A stretch of DNA of 22,314 nucleotides from a virus, in the IMG/VR virus record IMGVR_UViG_3300011126_000004, positions 1 through 22,314 of that record, one strand, 5' to 3'. Each line of letters begins with the position of its first letter. Within the stretch, counting starts at the first letter, position 1. The position numbers were made by a program, and so were the translations under genes. The notes under the pieces are model-generated. The model was not told the DNA's origin and ran no database searches. It saw only the letters and a list, made by a program, of their open reading frames with translations. Below are positions 14,161 through 22,314 of the stretch, piece by piece.

Positions 14161-14615
14161 TAGAGTTTCAGGAAGAAGCTTTGATTGACATTTTAGATGA
14201 ATTAAAACCACTATTAACAGAACATTGGGAAGAGATTGCTCTTTATAAAGATAAGATTAAACTATCTCCAGACTATGAGCGTTACTTAATGGCTGATGAT
14301 GTTGGAGTTTTACATATCCTTACTGCTAGAGATGATGAAAAGTTAATAGGGTATTTCATATCCTTTGTACAACCTCATGTTCATTATATGGATAACACCT
14401 TTGCTATTAATGATGTATTGTTTATTCATCCTTCCTATCGTAAAGGGAGTGTTGGATATAAGTTATTTAAGCATGCAGAGAAATCATTAAAGGCTATTGG
14501 TGTAGATGTCATTATGATTCATGCTAAAGTTAAGAGAGATTTTAAACCACTTATGGATAAGCTTGGTTATGACAGAACGGAATATGTTTATAATAAATAC
14601 ATAGGTGATGAATAA
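14157..14615 (+). CDS. GNAT-like acetyltransferase in the gp13 position (152 aa)
   Basis: A 152-residue protein with a GNAT layout: N-terminal helices, strands GVLHILTARDDEKLIGYFISFV (about 50-71), then INDVLFIHPSYRKGSVGYKLFKHAEK (84-109). The loop RKGSVG (residues 95-100) stands where GNAT enzymes bind acetyl-CoA; phage members often have RGGxxG here, and Lys96 and Ser98 are mild deviations. The C-terminal part (IMIHAKVKRDFKPLMDKLGYD) resembles the last GNAT strand and helix. T7 gene 13, between the nozzle and gene 14, also encodes a GNAT-related protein, so order supports a virion-assembly homologue. Whether it is an active enzyme and what it acetylates are unknown. Confidence 0.78.
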   Translation: MIEFQEEALIDILDELKPLLTEHWEEIALYKDKIKLSPDYERYLMADDVGVLHILTARDDEKLIGYFISFVQPHVHYMDNTFAINDVLFIHPSYRKGSVGYKLFKHAEKSLKAIGVDVIMIHAKVKRDFKPLMDKLGYDRTEYVYNKYIGDE

Positions 14616-15094
14616 TGGCTGGTACAGTAATATTAACTCTCTTCTCGGCGCGTCAAAGCCAACAAGCTAGTCGTAAGAGGCGGCAAGCTGAAGCTACACA
14701 ACAAGAAGCACAAGAGAAGCAGATGAAAGCTGAGAAGCGTATTGCTGATATTAAAGCTCAGCGAGAACGTACAGCTGCTGTTAGACAAGCTCGACAACGT
14801 AGAGCTGCTATAACAGCTCAACAAGAAGCTGGTGGGTTTAGTTCTACTGGTGCTGCTGGTGCAGCAGCAGGTATAACTAGTGCTACAGCTAGTGGTATTG
14901 GAGCATCCCAAACTATTGGCGATATTGGTGCAGACGTATCAGCTTCTAATATTGCAGCAAGCAGACAAGCTACAGCTTTATATAGTCAAGCTGCTTCGTT
15001 AGAAAGCTCAGCTAGTATCTTTAGTGCTGGAGCTGGATTAACAAAAGGTACAGGAATTGGTAATGAGACTTTTAAAAGCATCTTTGGTGACTAA
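14615..15094 (+). CDS. Internal virion protein B-like (T7 gp14 type)
   Basis: A 159-residue protein with the layout of T7 gp14 (196 aa): a short hydrophobic N-terminus (MAGTVILTLFSARQ), a basic coiled coil (about 14-75) rich in Gln, Lys and Arg, and a Gly/Ala/Ser-rich C-terminal half (GGFSSTGAAGAAAGITSATASGIG). The low-polarity second half may enter the outer membrane when ejection proteins form a channel. The ATG overlaps the GNAT stop (TAATG). Identification rests on composition and on its place before two large ejection proteins. Confidence 0.75.
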   Translation: MAGTVILTLFSARQSQQASRKRRQAEATQQEAQEKQMKAEKRIADIKAQRERTAAVRQARQRRAAITAQQEAGGFSSTGAAGAAAGITSATASGIGASQTIGDIGADVSASNIAASRQATALYSQAASLESSASIFSAGAGLTKGTGIGNETFKSIFGD

Positions 15095-15105
15095 AAGGAA
15101 TAGTA

Positions 15106-18100
15106 GTGACTGATTTATATAATCAAGAACAACAAGAGTTATACCCAGAGAATATCAAAGAAGTTAAATATTCTCCTACGGATGAAGCTGTCGTAGCTAA
15201 CACCTTGTCATTAGCACAATCTGATGGTGAGAGTTTAGCTGCTTATGAGCAATCATTAGCCGTTATGAAAGACACACTTCGCATGGGTCAAGAGACTAAT
15301 GTGCGTAAACAAATAGCTGCCGAAGAGAATTCTAAGAGTATTGAAAACTTAACATCCTTAGCAGGGCAGACAGCCTTTGAAGGTGATGCTCAACTAACCC
15401 AAGACTTAATGCAACTAGCTTATGAGAAGCAAGTGATTGAGCCTAGTGTTCATGAAGCTGAGAAGAAGGCAATTGAGACACTAAAGATTAAGTCTGCTGA
15501 AGACCCTATCATTGCATCTGTTATGGTAGAAAATCTTAAGAAGCCTACTGATGTAGTTCAAGTACAACAAGAAATGCTCACTAAACAACTCATTATTCAA
15601 AATGAAGTTGCTAAGATGAAAGCAGAAGCAGATGACCAATCATGGTATGGCTATGCTACTGATTGGGCTAGTGGTTATATACTTCCTTTCCATGAATCTC
15701 TGGCTGCTACAGAAGGTGTTCCTCTTGCTGTTGGTAGTGAGATGTTAGAACGTAAGATGGAATTAATGAGAGCTGCTCCTGAGGAGTTTGAAGACAAGCT
15801 TATTGAATATAAAGATTGGCTAAAAGAAGAAGCTGGTATTATATTTAGCAACCCTGTATTAGCATCAAACTTGTTTGAAGAAACAATGGCTATGACACAA
15901 TCTGATGCTACTTTACGTAATTGGCTTGGCGTTCCATTAGACATTGTAACTACAGTTCCTATTGCTTGGTTTATACGTAGTGTTAAGAGTGTTCCCTATA
16001 TGATGAAGTCTACTGGTAATGCAGATGCATTGTCTAAGGCTACAGTGGAGGAATTAACTAACGTAGAAGAAGTATTGGATGTTACTGGAGAGCTTGCTAA
16101 GGAAGCTCTTCCTATTACAGACACTATCACTATGGCTAGTACAGCATCTGAGAAAGTTAGACAATCTCTAAAAGCATCTCAAAGAACACTTGACAATATT
16201 AAGAATGATGTAATCTACCCTGACAGACTTACCTCTGAAGAACTCTCTGCATTAACAACTAAGTATGAAGCTAAAGCTGCTGACCAGTATGAAGGTGATG
16301 GCTTTGTTAATGTTCAAGTGACTTATAATGAAAAGACAACAGTTCCAGAAATGGTTGTGTCCTTGGGGACAAAGACAGGTAGTGCCTTTGCTTCTGAAAG
16401 AGCTGCTAAAGCTCAAGCTACTCGTAGAGGTATTAAGAACTACGAAATTATTCAAGGTGCTTCAGGTGAATATTACATTGGAATTCGTTCTCCTATCAAA
16501 GAAGCTGATGCTATTGCTAAGCAAGAGATGGCTGATATTCCTATTAAGACAGCGTTTAGACGCTTCTTAGAAAACCCTGCTGCCTTTGTACATGCTAAGA
16601 CATTATCAAGAGCACAGCTTTCTAAGCAGGCTGAATCTGCTATCAGTGAATCCTTCCACTCATTAAATAAATCAATCAATGCTCTTGGTGGAGAGAAGCT
16701 TAAGCGTCTTGAAGGTATGATTATGCATGGACAAAAAGCTGATAATCCTTTAACAGGTAAAGAAGGTGTTTGGTTTAACCACGTAGAATTTGAAGATGTC
16801 TATCGTAAGAACTTTGGTGATGCTCCTACTGACAAGGAAATCATTGCTTACTATGATTATAAAATGGCCTCTGACCTAGAGTATATGCTTCGTAATGATA
16901 GTATGTATCATGAAGTGGCTCGTCAAGGATTTAGTAGTGTACGTATTGGTGGTGGAGCAATGCCCATCAACTTTAATGGTAAGGTGTTTTCAGAAGGTAG
17001 TGCACTAAGTATTAATAAAAAAGACTTACGTGTATACGATGCTGGTAGTAAGAAGAGTATTCCGAAGGCCAACCTTACTCCTGAAGCTATTAAGAAGCTT
17101 TATGCTGATGGGAAAGTGTTGATTAAAGCCCATGACACTAGCATGATTAAAGGTCAACCAGCTAAATACATTATGGCTGACAAGCATTTAGTTGAAGAGC
17201 TGCCATTAAATAGAACACAACTTGGCTACACTGAAGGTGGTCATCGTATCTATTCTGGTAAATACTTTGTTAAGCAACGAGTTGTAGGACAGTTTGAGGA
17301 TGGTAATAAATATATGTCCAACCCTCTTACGCACATCAACTCAGCATCTCAAGCTGAAGCTACGGCTTGGGCTAAAGGTATGGAGCAAGCTCGTAAAGCA
17401 TACTTACAAGCTGTTGAAGGTAGAATAACTAAAGAAGCTGCTACGGATATTATACAACAGAATAGTGATATTGCTAGCTTTGATGATTTTGCTGCTGCTG
17501 TAGACAAGGGTAGAATTAATGCTGATGAAGAGTTTAAAGTGCTATTTGACAGAGATAAATTCCCTGTTGATGAAGACATGGAAGACCTATCATCTGTAAT
17601 GTCTGGTGAGATGGAACACTTCACCCAACATGGTAGAATGTATTATAGTGGTAGGGGTGAATGGTTACCTGATGCTAATGCAGAGAAAGCTGCTGTAGTA
17701 TCTCCATTTAAAGCTCTCGCTCAAGGACAAGCTAATGCTACTCGTTCTTCTGCGTATAATAATTTCAAGCTTGCTGAGGTTGATAAATGGGCTATTACAT
17801 TTAGTAAATACTTAGACAAGTCCACCCTCCCTACGAATGCTACAGCTTTGGATATGATGAGACTAGGAAAACCTGCTTCAGGTACTCCCTCTCACATTGT
17901 AGCTAAGATGGAAGGGCAACGTCAATTCATCCAGCAAGTGATTGGTCAAACAAGTAAAGTGGGTGAACAAGTACAGGGTGGGGTTAGACGCACAGCTGAG
18001 TGGCTTGACAGTAAAGGCTTTGGAAAGTCTAGTGATTTTATAATGGATAAGATGAGCAGTGACCCATTAGGTGCTGCTAGAGGGTGGGTGTATGATGCTC

Positions 18101-19596
18101 ACTTAGGCTTATTTAACATAGGTCAGTTATTCCTGCAATCAACATCTGCGTATACAGCTGCTACAATCTCTCCTAAATATGGCATGAAGGCTGTAGCTGA
18201 TAGCTGGTTCTTACGTACAGCCATTGTAAACGATAGTTTTAAGGAAGGGGCTGCTGATGCATGGGCTAGATTTCACAAGGCAGATGGCTTCTCAGAGGCT
18301 CGTGAAGAGTTCTTAGAGCGTGTCGAGCTATATCGTAAGCTCAATTTACACCATTTAGGTAAAGAACAGTCTCTTATTGATGCTGCTCCTAAGCATCCTG
18401 TAGGAAGTATGTGGCATGAGAAAGTTGATTTAGCTAGACAGTCTGGTAGATGGTTTGCTTATGAAGGTGATAGATGGGGAAGGATGACAGCCTTTAACAT
18501 TGCCTATCGTGAACTTAAAGCTGCTGGAGAGTTGAAGGGACTAACAGAAAGTCAATTAGCTGAGCGTATTATCTCTCGTGTGGATGGTCTCAACTTGAAC
18601 ATGACAGGTGCTGCTCAAACGTATTGGCAAAAAAATCCATTAACAGCTATTCCTATGCAATTTTGGGCATACCCATACAAGATGGCTAATGCTATGCTTC
18701 CTCAGAAGTGGGGTGGTAGTGCTGCTGTTCAAGGTAAGGAGAAGATTAATCTTGCTATTGGTCAGATGATTATGGGTGGTAGTTTTGGTATCCCTATGGG
18801 TAATTACATGATGGACCAATACCTTAAAGCTACTGGCACAGAGATGTCTGAAGAGCAATATAAAACTATGTCAACAGGTTTCTTTGACTTTGCTATTCGT
18901 CAAATGACTGATGGACAAGTTGACTTAGCTGCTGGTCAATACTTAGGTGCTGGTGGTTTCTTAGTAGACCAACTACGTAGGTTTAGTGAAAACCCTACAC
19001 TAGGAGTGTTGACAGGTACGCTTGGCCAAGATATTGGTAAGGGTGCTAAGGCAGTTAATAAGCTTTTACAATTCTATCAGAATGAGCAGATTGGTTTCAC
19101 TGAGCTAACAGAGCTTAGCATTAATGAAATTGGTAAGCTGGCAACCTCTTGGCGTAACGCTACTAAAGCTATGTACATCTATAAATATGGACTAGTGTTA
19201 GATAGCAAAGGTCAAGCTATCTCCAAGATGGAAAGACACAATGCTGTTAATGCATTGGCTAAAGCTCTCAACCTACCTAGCTGGGCTGAGTATGACTTCT
19301 ATCGTATGATTAAAGACAATAAGAAGTATAATGATTATATTAAAGATTTAGCTGGTAGTGCTGGAACGATTAGAAGTAACTTCTACTTAGCTGAGGATGA
19401 GGAACAACGTAATCTCTATTTGCGTCTAGCTGCTGGCTTGACACAGAATGAGTCTCCTAGAGTTAGGATGGATGTTTCAAGAAAGACAGGAACTCTTTCT
19501 ACAATATCTGCCCATAATAAAATGATTCAAAAGTATTTAAACCTATCTACACAAACTGAAGGGTTTGCTGTAAACATTAAACGTGGTGAGGACTAA
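15106..19596 (+). CDS. Large internal (ejection) virion protein, gp16-like without transglycosylase
   Basis: A 1496-residue, mainly helical protein, comparable to T7 gp16 (1318 aa). It should be ejected with the tail machine and help pull DNA across the cell envelope. The N-terminal 300 residues are helical and acidic. I see no lytic transglycosylase motif (no Glu followed by a GLMQ-type segment), which T7 gp16 has. Near residues 400-465 is a compact alpha/beta module (FVNVQVTYNEKTTVPEMVVSLG...KNYEIIQGASGEYYIGIRSPI). The C-terminal 500 residues (HLGLFNIGQLFLQSTSAYTAA, FWAYPYKMANAMLPQKWGG, IGQMIMGGSFGIPMG) carry weakly hydrophobic helices that could span a membrane. The start is GTG; AAAAGGA (15093-15099) is six bases upstream. 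Confidence 0.8.
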   Translation: MTDLYNQEQQELYPENIKEVKYSPTDEAVVANTLSLAQSDGESLAAYEQSLAVMKDTLRMGQETNVRKQIAAEENSKSIENLTSLAGQTAFEGDAQLTQDLMQLAYEKQVIEPSVHEAEKKAIETLKIKSAEDPIIASVMVENLKKPTDVVQVQQEMLTKQLIIQNEVAKMKAEADDQSWYGYATDWASGYILPFHESLAATEGVPLAVGSEMLERKMELMRAAPEEFEDKLIEYKDWLKEEAGIIFSNPVLASNLFEETMAMTQSDATLRNWLGVPLDIVTTVPIAWFIRSVKSVPYMMKSTGNADALSKATVEELTNVEEVLDVTGELAKEALPITDTITMASTASEKVRQSLKASQRTLDNIKNDVIYPDRLTSEELSALTTKYEAKAADQYEGDGFVNVQVTYNEKTTVPEMVVSLGTKTGSAFASERAAKAQATRRGIKNYEIIQGASGEYYIGIRSPIKEADAIAKQEMADIPIKTAFRRFLENPAAFVHAKTLSRAQLSKQAESAISESFHSLNKSINALGGEKLKRLEGMIMHGQKADNPLTGKEGVWFNHVEFEDVYRKNFGDAPTDKEIIAYYDYKMASDLEYMLRNDSMYHEVARQGFSSVRIGGGAMPINFNGKVFSEGSALSINKKDLRVYDAGSKKSIPKANLTPEAIKKLYADGKVLIKAHDTSMIKGQPAKYIMADKHLVEELPLNRTQLGYTEGGHRIYSGKYFVKQRVVGQFEDGNKYMSNPLTHINSASQAEATAWAKGMEQARKAYLQAVEGRITKEAATDIIQQNSDIASFDDFAAAVDKGRINADEEFKVLFDRDKFPVDEDMEDLSSVMSGEMEHFTQHGRMYYSGRGEWLPDANAEKAAVVSPFKALAQGQANATRSSAYNNFKLAEVDKWAITFSKYLDKSTLPTNATALDMMRLGKPASGTPSHIVAKMEGQRQFIQQVIGQTSKVGEQVQGGVRRTAEWLDSKGFGKSSDFIMDKMSSDPLGAARGWVYDAHLGLFNIGQLFLQSTSAYTAATISPKYGMKAVADSWFLRTAIVNDSFKEGAADAWARFHKADGFSEAREEFLERVELYRKLNLHHLGKEQSLIDAAPKHPVGSMWHEKVDLARQSGRWFAYEGDRWGRMTAFNIAYRELKAAGELKGLTESQLAERIISRVDGLNLNMTGAAQTYWQKNPLTAIPMQFWAYPYKMANAMLPQKWGGSAAVQGKEKINLAIGQMIMGGSFGIPMGNYMMDQYLKATGTEMSEEQYKTMSTGFFDFAIRQMTDGQVDLAAGQYLGAGGFLVDQLRRFSENPTLGVLTGTLGQDIGKGAKAVNKLLQFYQNEQIGFTELTELSINEIGKLATSWRNATKAMYIYKYGLVLDSKGQAISKMERHNAVNALAKALNLPSWAEYDFYRMIKDNKKYNDYIKDLAGSAGTIRSNFYLAEDEEQRNLYLRLAAGLTQNESPRVRMDVSRKTGTLSTISAHNKMIQKYLNLSTQTEGFAVNIKRGED

Positions 19597-21650
19597 TGGC
19601 AACATTTGACACAAAAGGTACAACGGATGTATCTTTATCAAAGACACAAACTCCGGTGATTACACCTTTCTCTGCAAGACAAGAGAAAGCAGATACTACT
19701 GCTGCTGACCTCCTAACCAACTTAGGACAGATGGGTAAAGAAGCTTGGCGTACATCTATTGAAACTAAGTTTGCTGAGGAAGCTGAGGAACTGGTTAAGT
19801 CTGGCATACATCGTAAATCCAATTTAGAGGATTTACGTGGGCTAACAACTGGTGCTGAGCATGAGCAGGATAGAATGCTCTTAGAGCAATCCGCTGAGTT
19901 TGACCATGACCCTGCTGTAGAAGGTTTTAAGAATGAAGTGAATCGGTTGTCTAAAGCTGTGTCACAAGGCAGTATGACTAAGACAGCTTTAGCTGCTAGG
20001 GTTGATGCTCTGACACGCTCATACAAGAACAACTACCCAGCTCTCTCTTCTGAGATTGGTAGGCTACGTAGTGAGGTTATGGGTGATTGGAGTAATGAAA
20101 TAACTGCTGCTTATCCTCCTACGAGTACAGCTAAACAACCATTTGAAGATTTATATGATGATTTACCAGCAGAGATTAAGTCTGTTGTTGGTGTTCCTGA
20201 TGCTACTGGTGGTGTTGATTATAAAACAGCTTGGGAGAGAGGTAGTCAAATGGCTAAATCTCAATATAACATTCGTGTCCTTAAGGACAATAGTGATGCT
20301 CAAACACAATTAACACAACAACAATCTGTTGAGTTGCATAACAACATGCAAGGGTTATTATCAGGACATCTTGGTGGTTTAACTACTAAGTTAATAAACC
20401 TTGCTCAAGCTGACCAAGAACAAGCTATGGCACTCCTTCCTCAAGTTGCTGGTTTAGTACAAGAAGGTAGGAACACTGTTGATAGAGTTATGTCTCAATT
20501 CAAAGGTACTGTTGAGCAAGAGAAGCAAATTAAAGAAAGTTTGAATAAACAATTAGACACTGTTGCCGCTCTGTTCACTGATAAGGAATTTAGTATAGTA
20601 GCTCAGAATGCTAAGGCGGTTCAATACCTAGAGAATACTATTAAGCTTAGTGCTTTAGAAGCTGCTCCTATTATAGCTAGGATGAGTGCTGTTGGTGGTG
20701 ATAGAGCTGTTGCTGCCCTTATTGAAGGTAACTTATACAACGTACAAAACCAAAAAGTAATTGAAAATTTTAACACTCAAGTTAGGCAAGTGTTGCGTGG
20801 TAAGGATAAGGGTACATATGACTTAGCTAACTTCGTTGATATTCTTGAGGGTAATAAGGATTATGACAGCTTACAAGACCCTGAAGATAGACGCGAGGCT
20901 TTCTTAAAGGTAGAGCCTATGGTGAGGGGCTATCAAGACAAAACTACTAAATTATCCCCTATAGAGCTTAAGGCTTGGGGTAATAGTACAGCCTACTTAT
21001 CTGCTGCTATTGATGGCGACCAAAACCCATCTAACATTCAAAACTTCTATAACAAGAATATTAATGCTAAGTGGAGGCAGACATTTGATAAGTATGCTGC
21101 TCAAGGTGATGCGTATTCTGTAGAGGTTACGGCTGATGCAACTAATCGTACTATTGCAACTACAATGCCTACAATGTTTGCTGATGCAAGAGTAGCAGCT
21201 AGCACTCAATATAAAAATTGGAATGTTGTTTACAATTCTACTACTGGTGAATTCTCTGTAGATGGTGGTACACCTACTGAGCTTGGTGGACAACTACGTC
21301 TATCAGCTCCTGAACTATCTACCCCTCCTCCAGCATTACTGAATAAACTTGCTTCTATGAATCAAGCGTTAGCTACTAGTGCACACCTTAAAGACTATGG
21401 GGAAGTGACAAAGGAGATGACTCCTAAGCAAGTTAAGCAATTTGTAGCTCAGAATGTGGCTGGTGCTCCTACTATTGGCACTGACCATTTAGCTGATTTT
21501 AAAGCTAAGGAAACACCTGCTGCTCGTGTAGTGGATAAAGAAGCTGCTATCCAAGCATTGCGTGAACAGATAGCAAAGACAGGTATTGAACTATCGCAAA
21601 CAGACCTTGCTAGTTTACTCCCTAAGAAAGATAAAGGTAAGAATAAGTGA
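19596..21650 (+). CDS. Internal virion protein C-like (T7 gp15 type)
   Basis: A 684-residue, helical, soluble-looking protein near the size of T7 gp15 (747 aa). The N-terminus ends a disordered leader with QTPVITPFSARQEKADTTAADLLTNLGQMGKEAW, followed by coiled-coil segments through about residue 400. The C-terminal part has FADARVAASTQYKNWNVVYNSTTGEFSVDGGTP, similar in style to the C-terminus of T7 gp15, and a lysine-rich end. It should form the periplasmic tube or inner-core ring with the preceding protein. In T7 the order is 14, 15, 16; here the gp16-like gene comes first. The ATG overlaps the preceding stop (TAATG). Confidence 0.72.
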   Translation: MATFDTKGTTDVSLSKTQTPVITPFSARQEKADTTAADLLTNLGQMGKEAWRTSIETKFAEEAEELVKSGIHRKSNLEDLRGLTTGAEHEQDRMLLEQSAEFDHDPAVEGFKNEVNRLSKAVSQGSMTKTALAARVDALTRSYKNNYPALSSEIGRLRSEVMGDWSNEITAAYPPTSTAKQPFEDLYDDLPAEIKSVVGVPDATGGVDYKTAWERGSQMAKSQYNIRVLKDNSDAQTQLTQQQSVELHNNMQGLLSGHLGGLTTKLINLAQADQEQAMALLPQVAGLVQEGRNTVDRVMSQFKGTVEQEKQIKESLNKQLDTVAALFTDKEFSIVAQNAKAVQYLENTIKLSALEAAPIIARMSAVGGDRAVAALIEGNLYNVQNQKVIENFNTQVRQVLRGKDKGTYDLANFVDILEGNKDYDSLQDPEDRREAFLKVEPMVRGYQDKTTKLSPIELKAWGNSTAYLSAAIDGDQNPSNIQNFYNKNINAKWRQTFDKYAAQGDAYSVEVTADATNRTIATTMPTMFADARVAASTQYKNWNVVYNSTTGEFSVDGGTPTELGGQLRLSAPELSTPPPALLNKLASMNQALATSAHLKDYGEVTKEMTPKQVKQFVAQNVAGAPTIGTDHLADFKAKETPAARVVDKEAAIQALREQIAKTGIELSQTDLASLLPKKDKGKNK
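20276..20289. repeat. 14-bp perfect palindrome, copy 2
   Basis: The same TGTCCTTAAGGACA as at 7954-7967, here inside the gp15-like gene. It is in the same reading frame relative to the codons. A binding site for a dimeric protein, an RNA hairpin, or coincidence are all possible. Confidence 0.6.
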
Positions 21651-22075
21651 CGCTACCACCACAAGAACAAGAAGAAGGTACTATGTATTCAGAGTCGGAA
21701 ATGAAGCATGTTGTTGCTAGGGAAGTTATGAAGCACAGAATGGATGATTACGAAAGGGGTTTGATGGCACTAACTAATCAAGTGAAAGACAGCAACGCTA
21801 AGATTGAACAATCATTAAAAGGGTTAGACCAGTCACTTGATAGACATTATGCTCATACATCTGAATGCAGGGAAGATTTACGTATTGAGATAGAAAGAGA
21901 CTTTGTTACTAAAGTGGAGTTTGTGACTGAGATGAATAAATTAGACACAAAAGTAGACCAGCTAGGTGCTACGTTAGGTAGCAAGATTGATAATAACTGG
22001 GTCAAGGTTAGTACTGCTTGTACAGTGGCTGGTGTTATCCTAGGTGCTATAGCTAAAATGTTAGGTATAATATAA
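21647..22075 (+). CDS. Putative holin-like protein (coiled coil plus C-terminal membrane segment)
   Basis: A protein of 142 residues from the GTG at 21647, or 130 from the ATG at 21683. Residues 20-115 are charged and coiled-coil-like (LTNQVKDSNAKIEQSLKGLDQSLDRHY), and the last 20 or so (VSTACTVAGVILGAIAKMLGII) form one membrane segment at the extreme C-terminus. This tail-anchored plan resembles XhlA-type lysis proteins, and the endolysin follows directly, so a holin or holin helper is likely. The GTG overlaps the preceding TGA as GTGA; the ATG has AAGG only four bases away. Both may be used, as in dual-start holins, but this is unproven. Confidence 0.62.
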   Translation: MTLPPQEQEEGTMYSESEMKHVVAREVMKHRMDDYERGLMALTNQVKDSNAKIEQSLKGLDQSLDRHYAHTSECREDLRIEIERDFVTKVEFVTEMNKLDTKVDQLGATLGSKIDNNWVKVSTACTVAGVILGAIAKMLGII

Positions 22076-22314
22076 TGCCAGAGTTTAGCAAGAAATCTAA
22101 AGAGAATCTAAACACATGTGAGGAAGACCTAAAGAGATTATTCTGCGAGGTTATCAAGTACCACGACTGTACAATCCTAGAAGGGCATAGGTCTATGGAA
22201 AGGCAGAAGGAGTTGTTTAGAGATGGTAAATCTAAGACTTTGGGAAGCAATCATCTATCTTTACCTAGTAAAGCTGTTGATGTAATGCCTTATCCTATAC
22301 AATGGGATGATATA
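22075..22314 (+). CDS. Endolysin, M15-family peptidase type (partial, runs off the window)
   Basis: The first 80 codons of a gene that continues past the right edge. The start overlaps the preceding stop (TAATG). Residues 33-74 (TILEGHRSMERQKELFRDG, then SNHLSLPSKAVDVMPYP) match the N-terminal half of M15 peptidases: Arg39 of the substrate pocket, and the S-x-H...A-x-D zinc motif with His60 and Asp69. The third zinc ligand should lie beyond the edge. Phage enzymes of this family, such as the T5 endolysin, cut L-alanyl-D-glutamate in peptidoglycan; the VanY-type enzymes are close relatives. The place after the holin candidate supports endolysin. Confidence 0.85.
   Translation, partial: MPEFSKKSKENLNTCEEDLKRLFCEVIKYHDCTILEGHRSMERQKELFRDGKSKTLGSNHLSLPSKAVDVMPYPIQWDDI

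Noticed and set aside
19577-20032. Minus-strand ORF of 151 codons
   Set aside because: It lies wholly opposite the gp15-like gene, is rich in Ser and Cys as shadow frames often are, and has no sensible neighbours on that strand.
1-22314. Defence system or toxin-antitoxin pair
   Set aside because: No gene here shows nuclease-ATPase, retron, toxin or antitoxin features beyond the terminase, HNH-like and GNAT-like genes, all of which fit virion or packaging roles by position.

Overview
The window is 22.3 kb of a tailed-phage genome. Every supported gene lies on the + strand and the genes are packed almost without gaps. It looks AT-leaning (impression, not computed). The gene set fits a short-tailed (podovirus) virion built on the phage T7 plan: portal, scaffold, capsid, two tail-tube proteins, a GNAT-like protein in the place of T7 gp13, and three internal (ejection) proteins. 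No RNA polymerase, integrase or replication gene is visible, so the phage genus, lifestyle and host cannot be fixed. The structure of the RNA at the left edge points only to a bacterium with ordinary one-piece tmRNA.

Layout. Bases 2-83 hold a compact RNA with the hallmarks of the tRNA-like domain of tmRNA (ssrA) but no room for the mRNA-like domain. It is the most unusual item here. Two tiny ORFs follow (107-318). Next comes a block of six small beta-rich tail-fibre or virion-surface genes (322-3192), four of which form a diverged tandem duplication of a two-gene unit. Two small unknown genes (3205-3728) lead into the terminase small and large subunits (3728-5823).

The head block follows: portal (5841-7616), a small HNH-type protein (7594-7863), a small helical unknown (7865-8125), scaffold (8118-8852), major capsid (8866-9834) and a probable capsid accessory protein (9846-10316). 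A strong intrinsic terminator at 10325-10350 sits where T7 has T-phi, just after the capsid genes. Beyond it lie a probable head-fibre protein (10367-10945), tail tube A (10948-11706), a 73-aa unknown (11726-11947), tail tube B (11947-14160), the GNAT-like protein (14157-14615), a gp14-like protein (14615-15094), a 1496-aa ejection protein (15106-19596) and a 684-aa gp15-like protein (19596-21650). The lysis genes close the window: a coiled-coil protein with a C-terminal membrane segment (21647-22075) and the start of an M15-type endolysin (22075 to the edge).

The genes read as one late transcription unit with a mid-point terminator after the capsid genes. At least fourteen junctions are stop/start overlaps (ATGA, GTGA, TTGA, TAATG), which suggests widespread translational coupling. 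Compared with T7, the fibre-terminase block sits to the left of the portal instead of at the right end of the genome.
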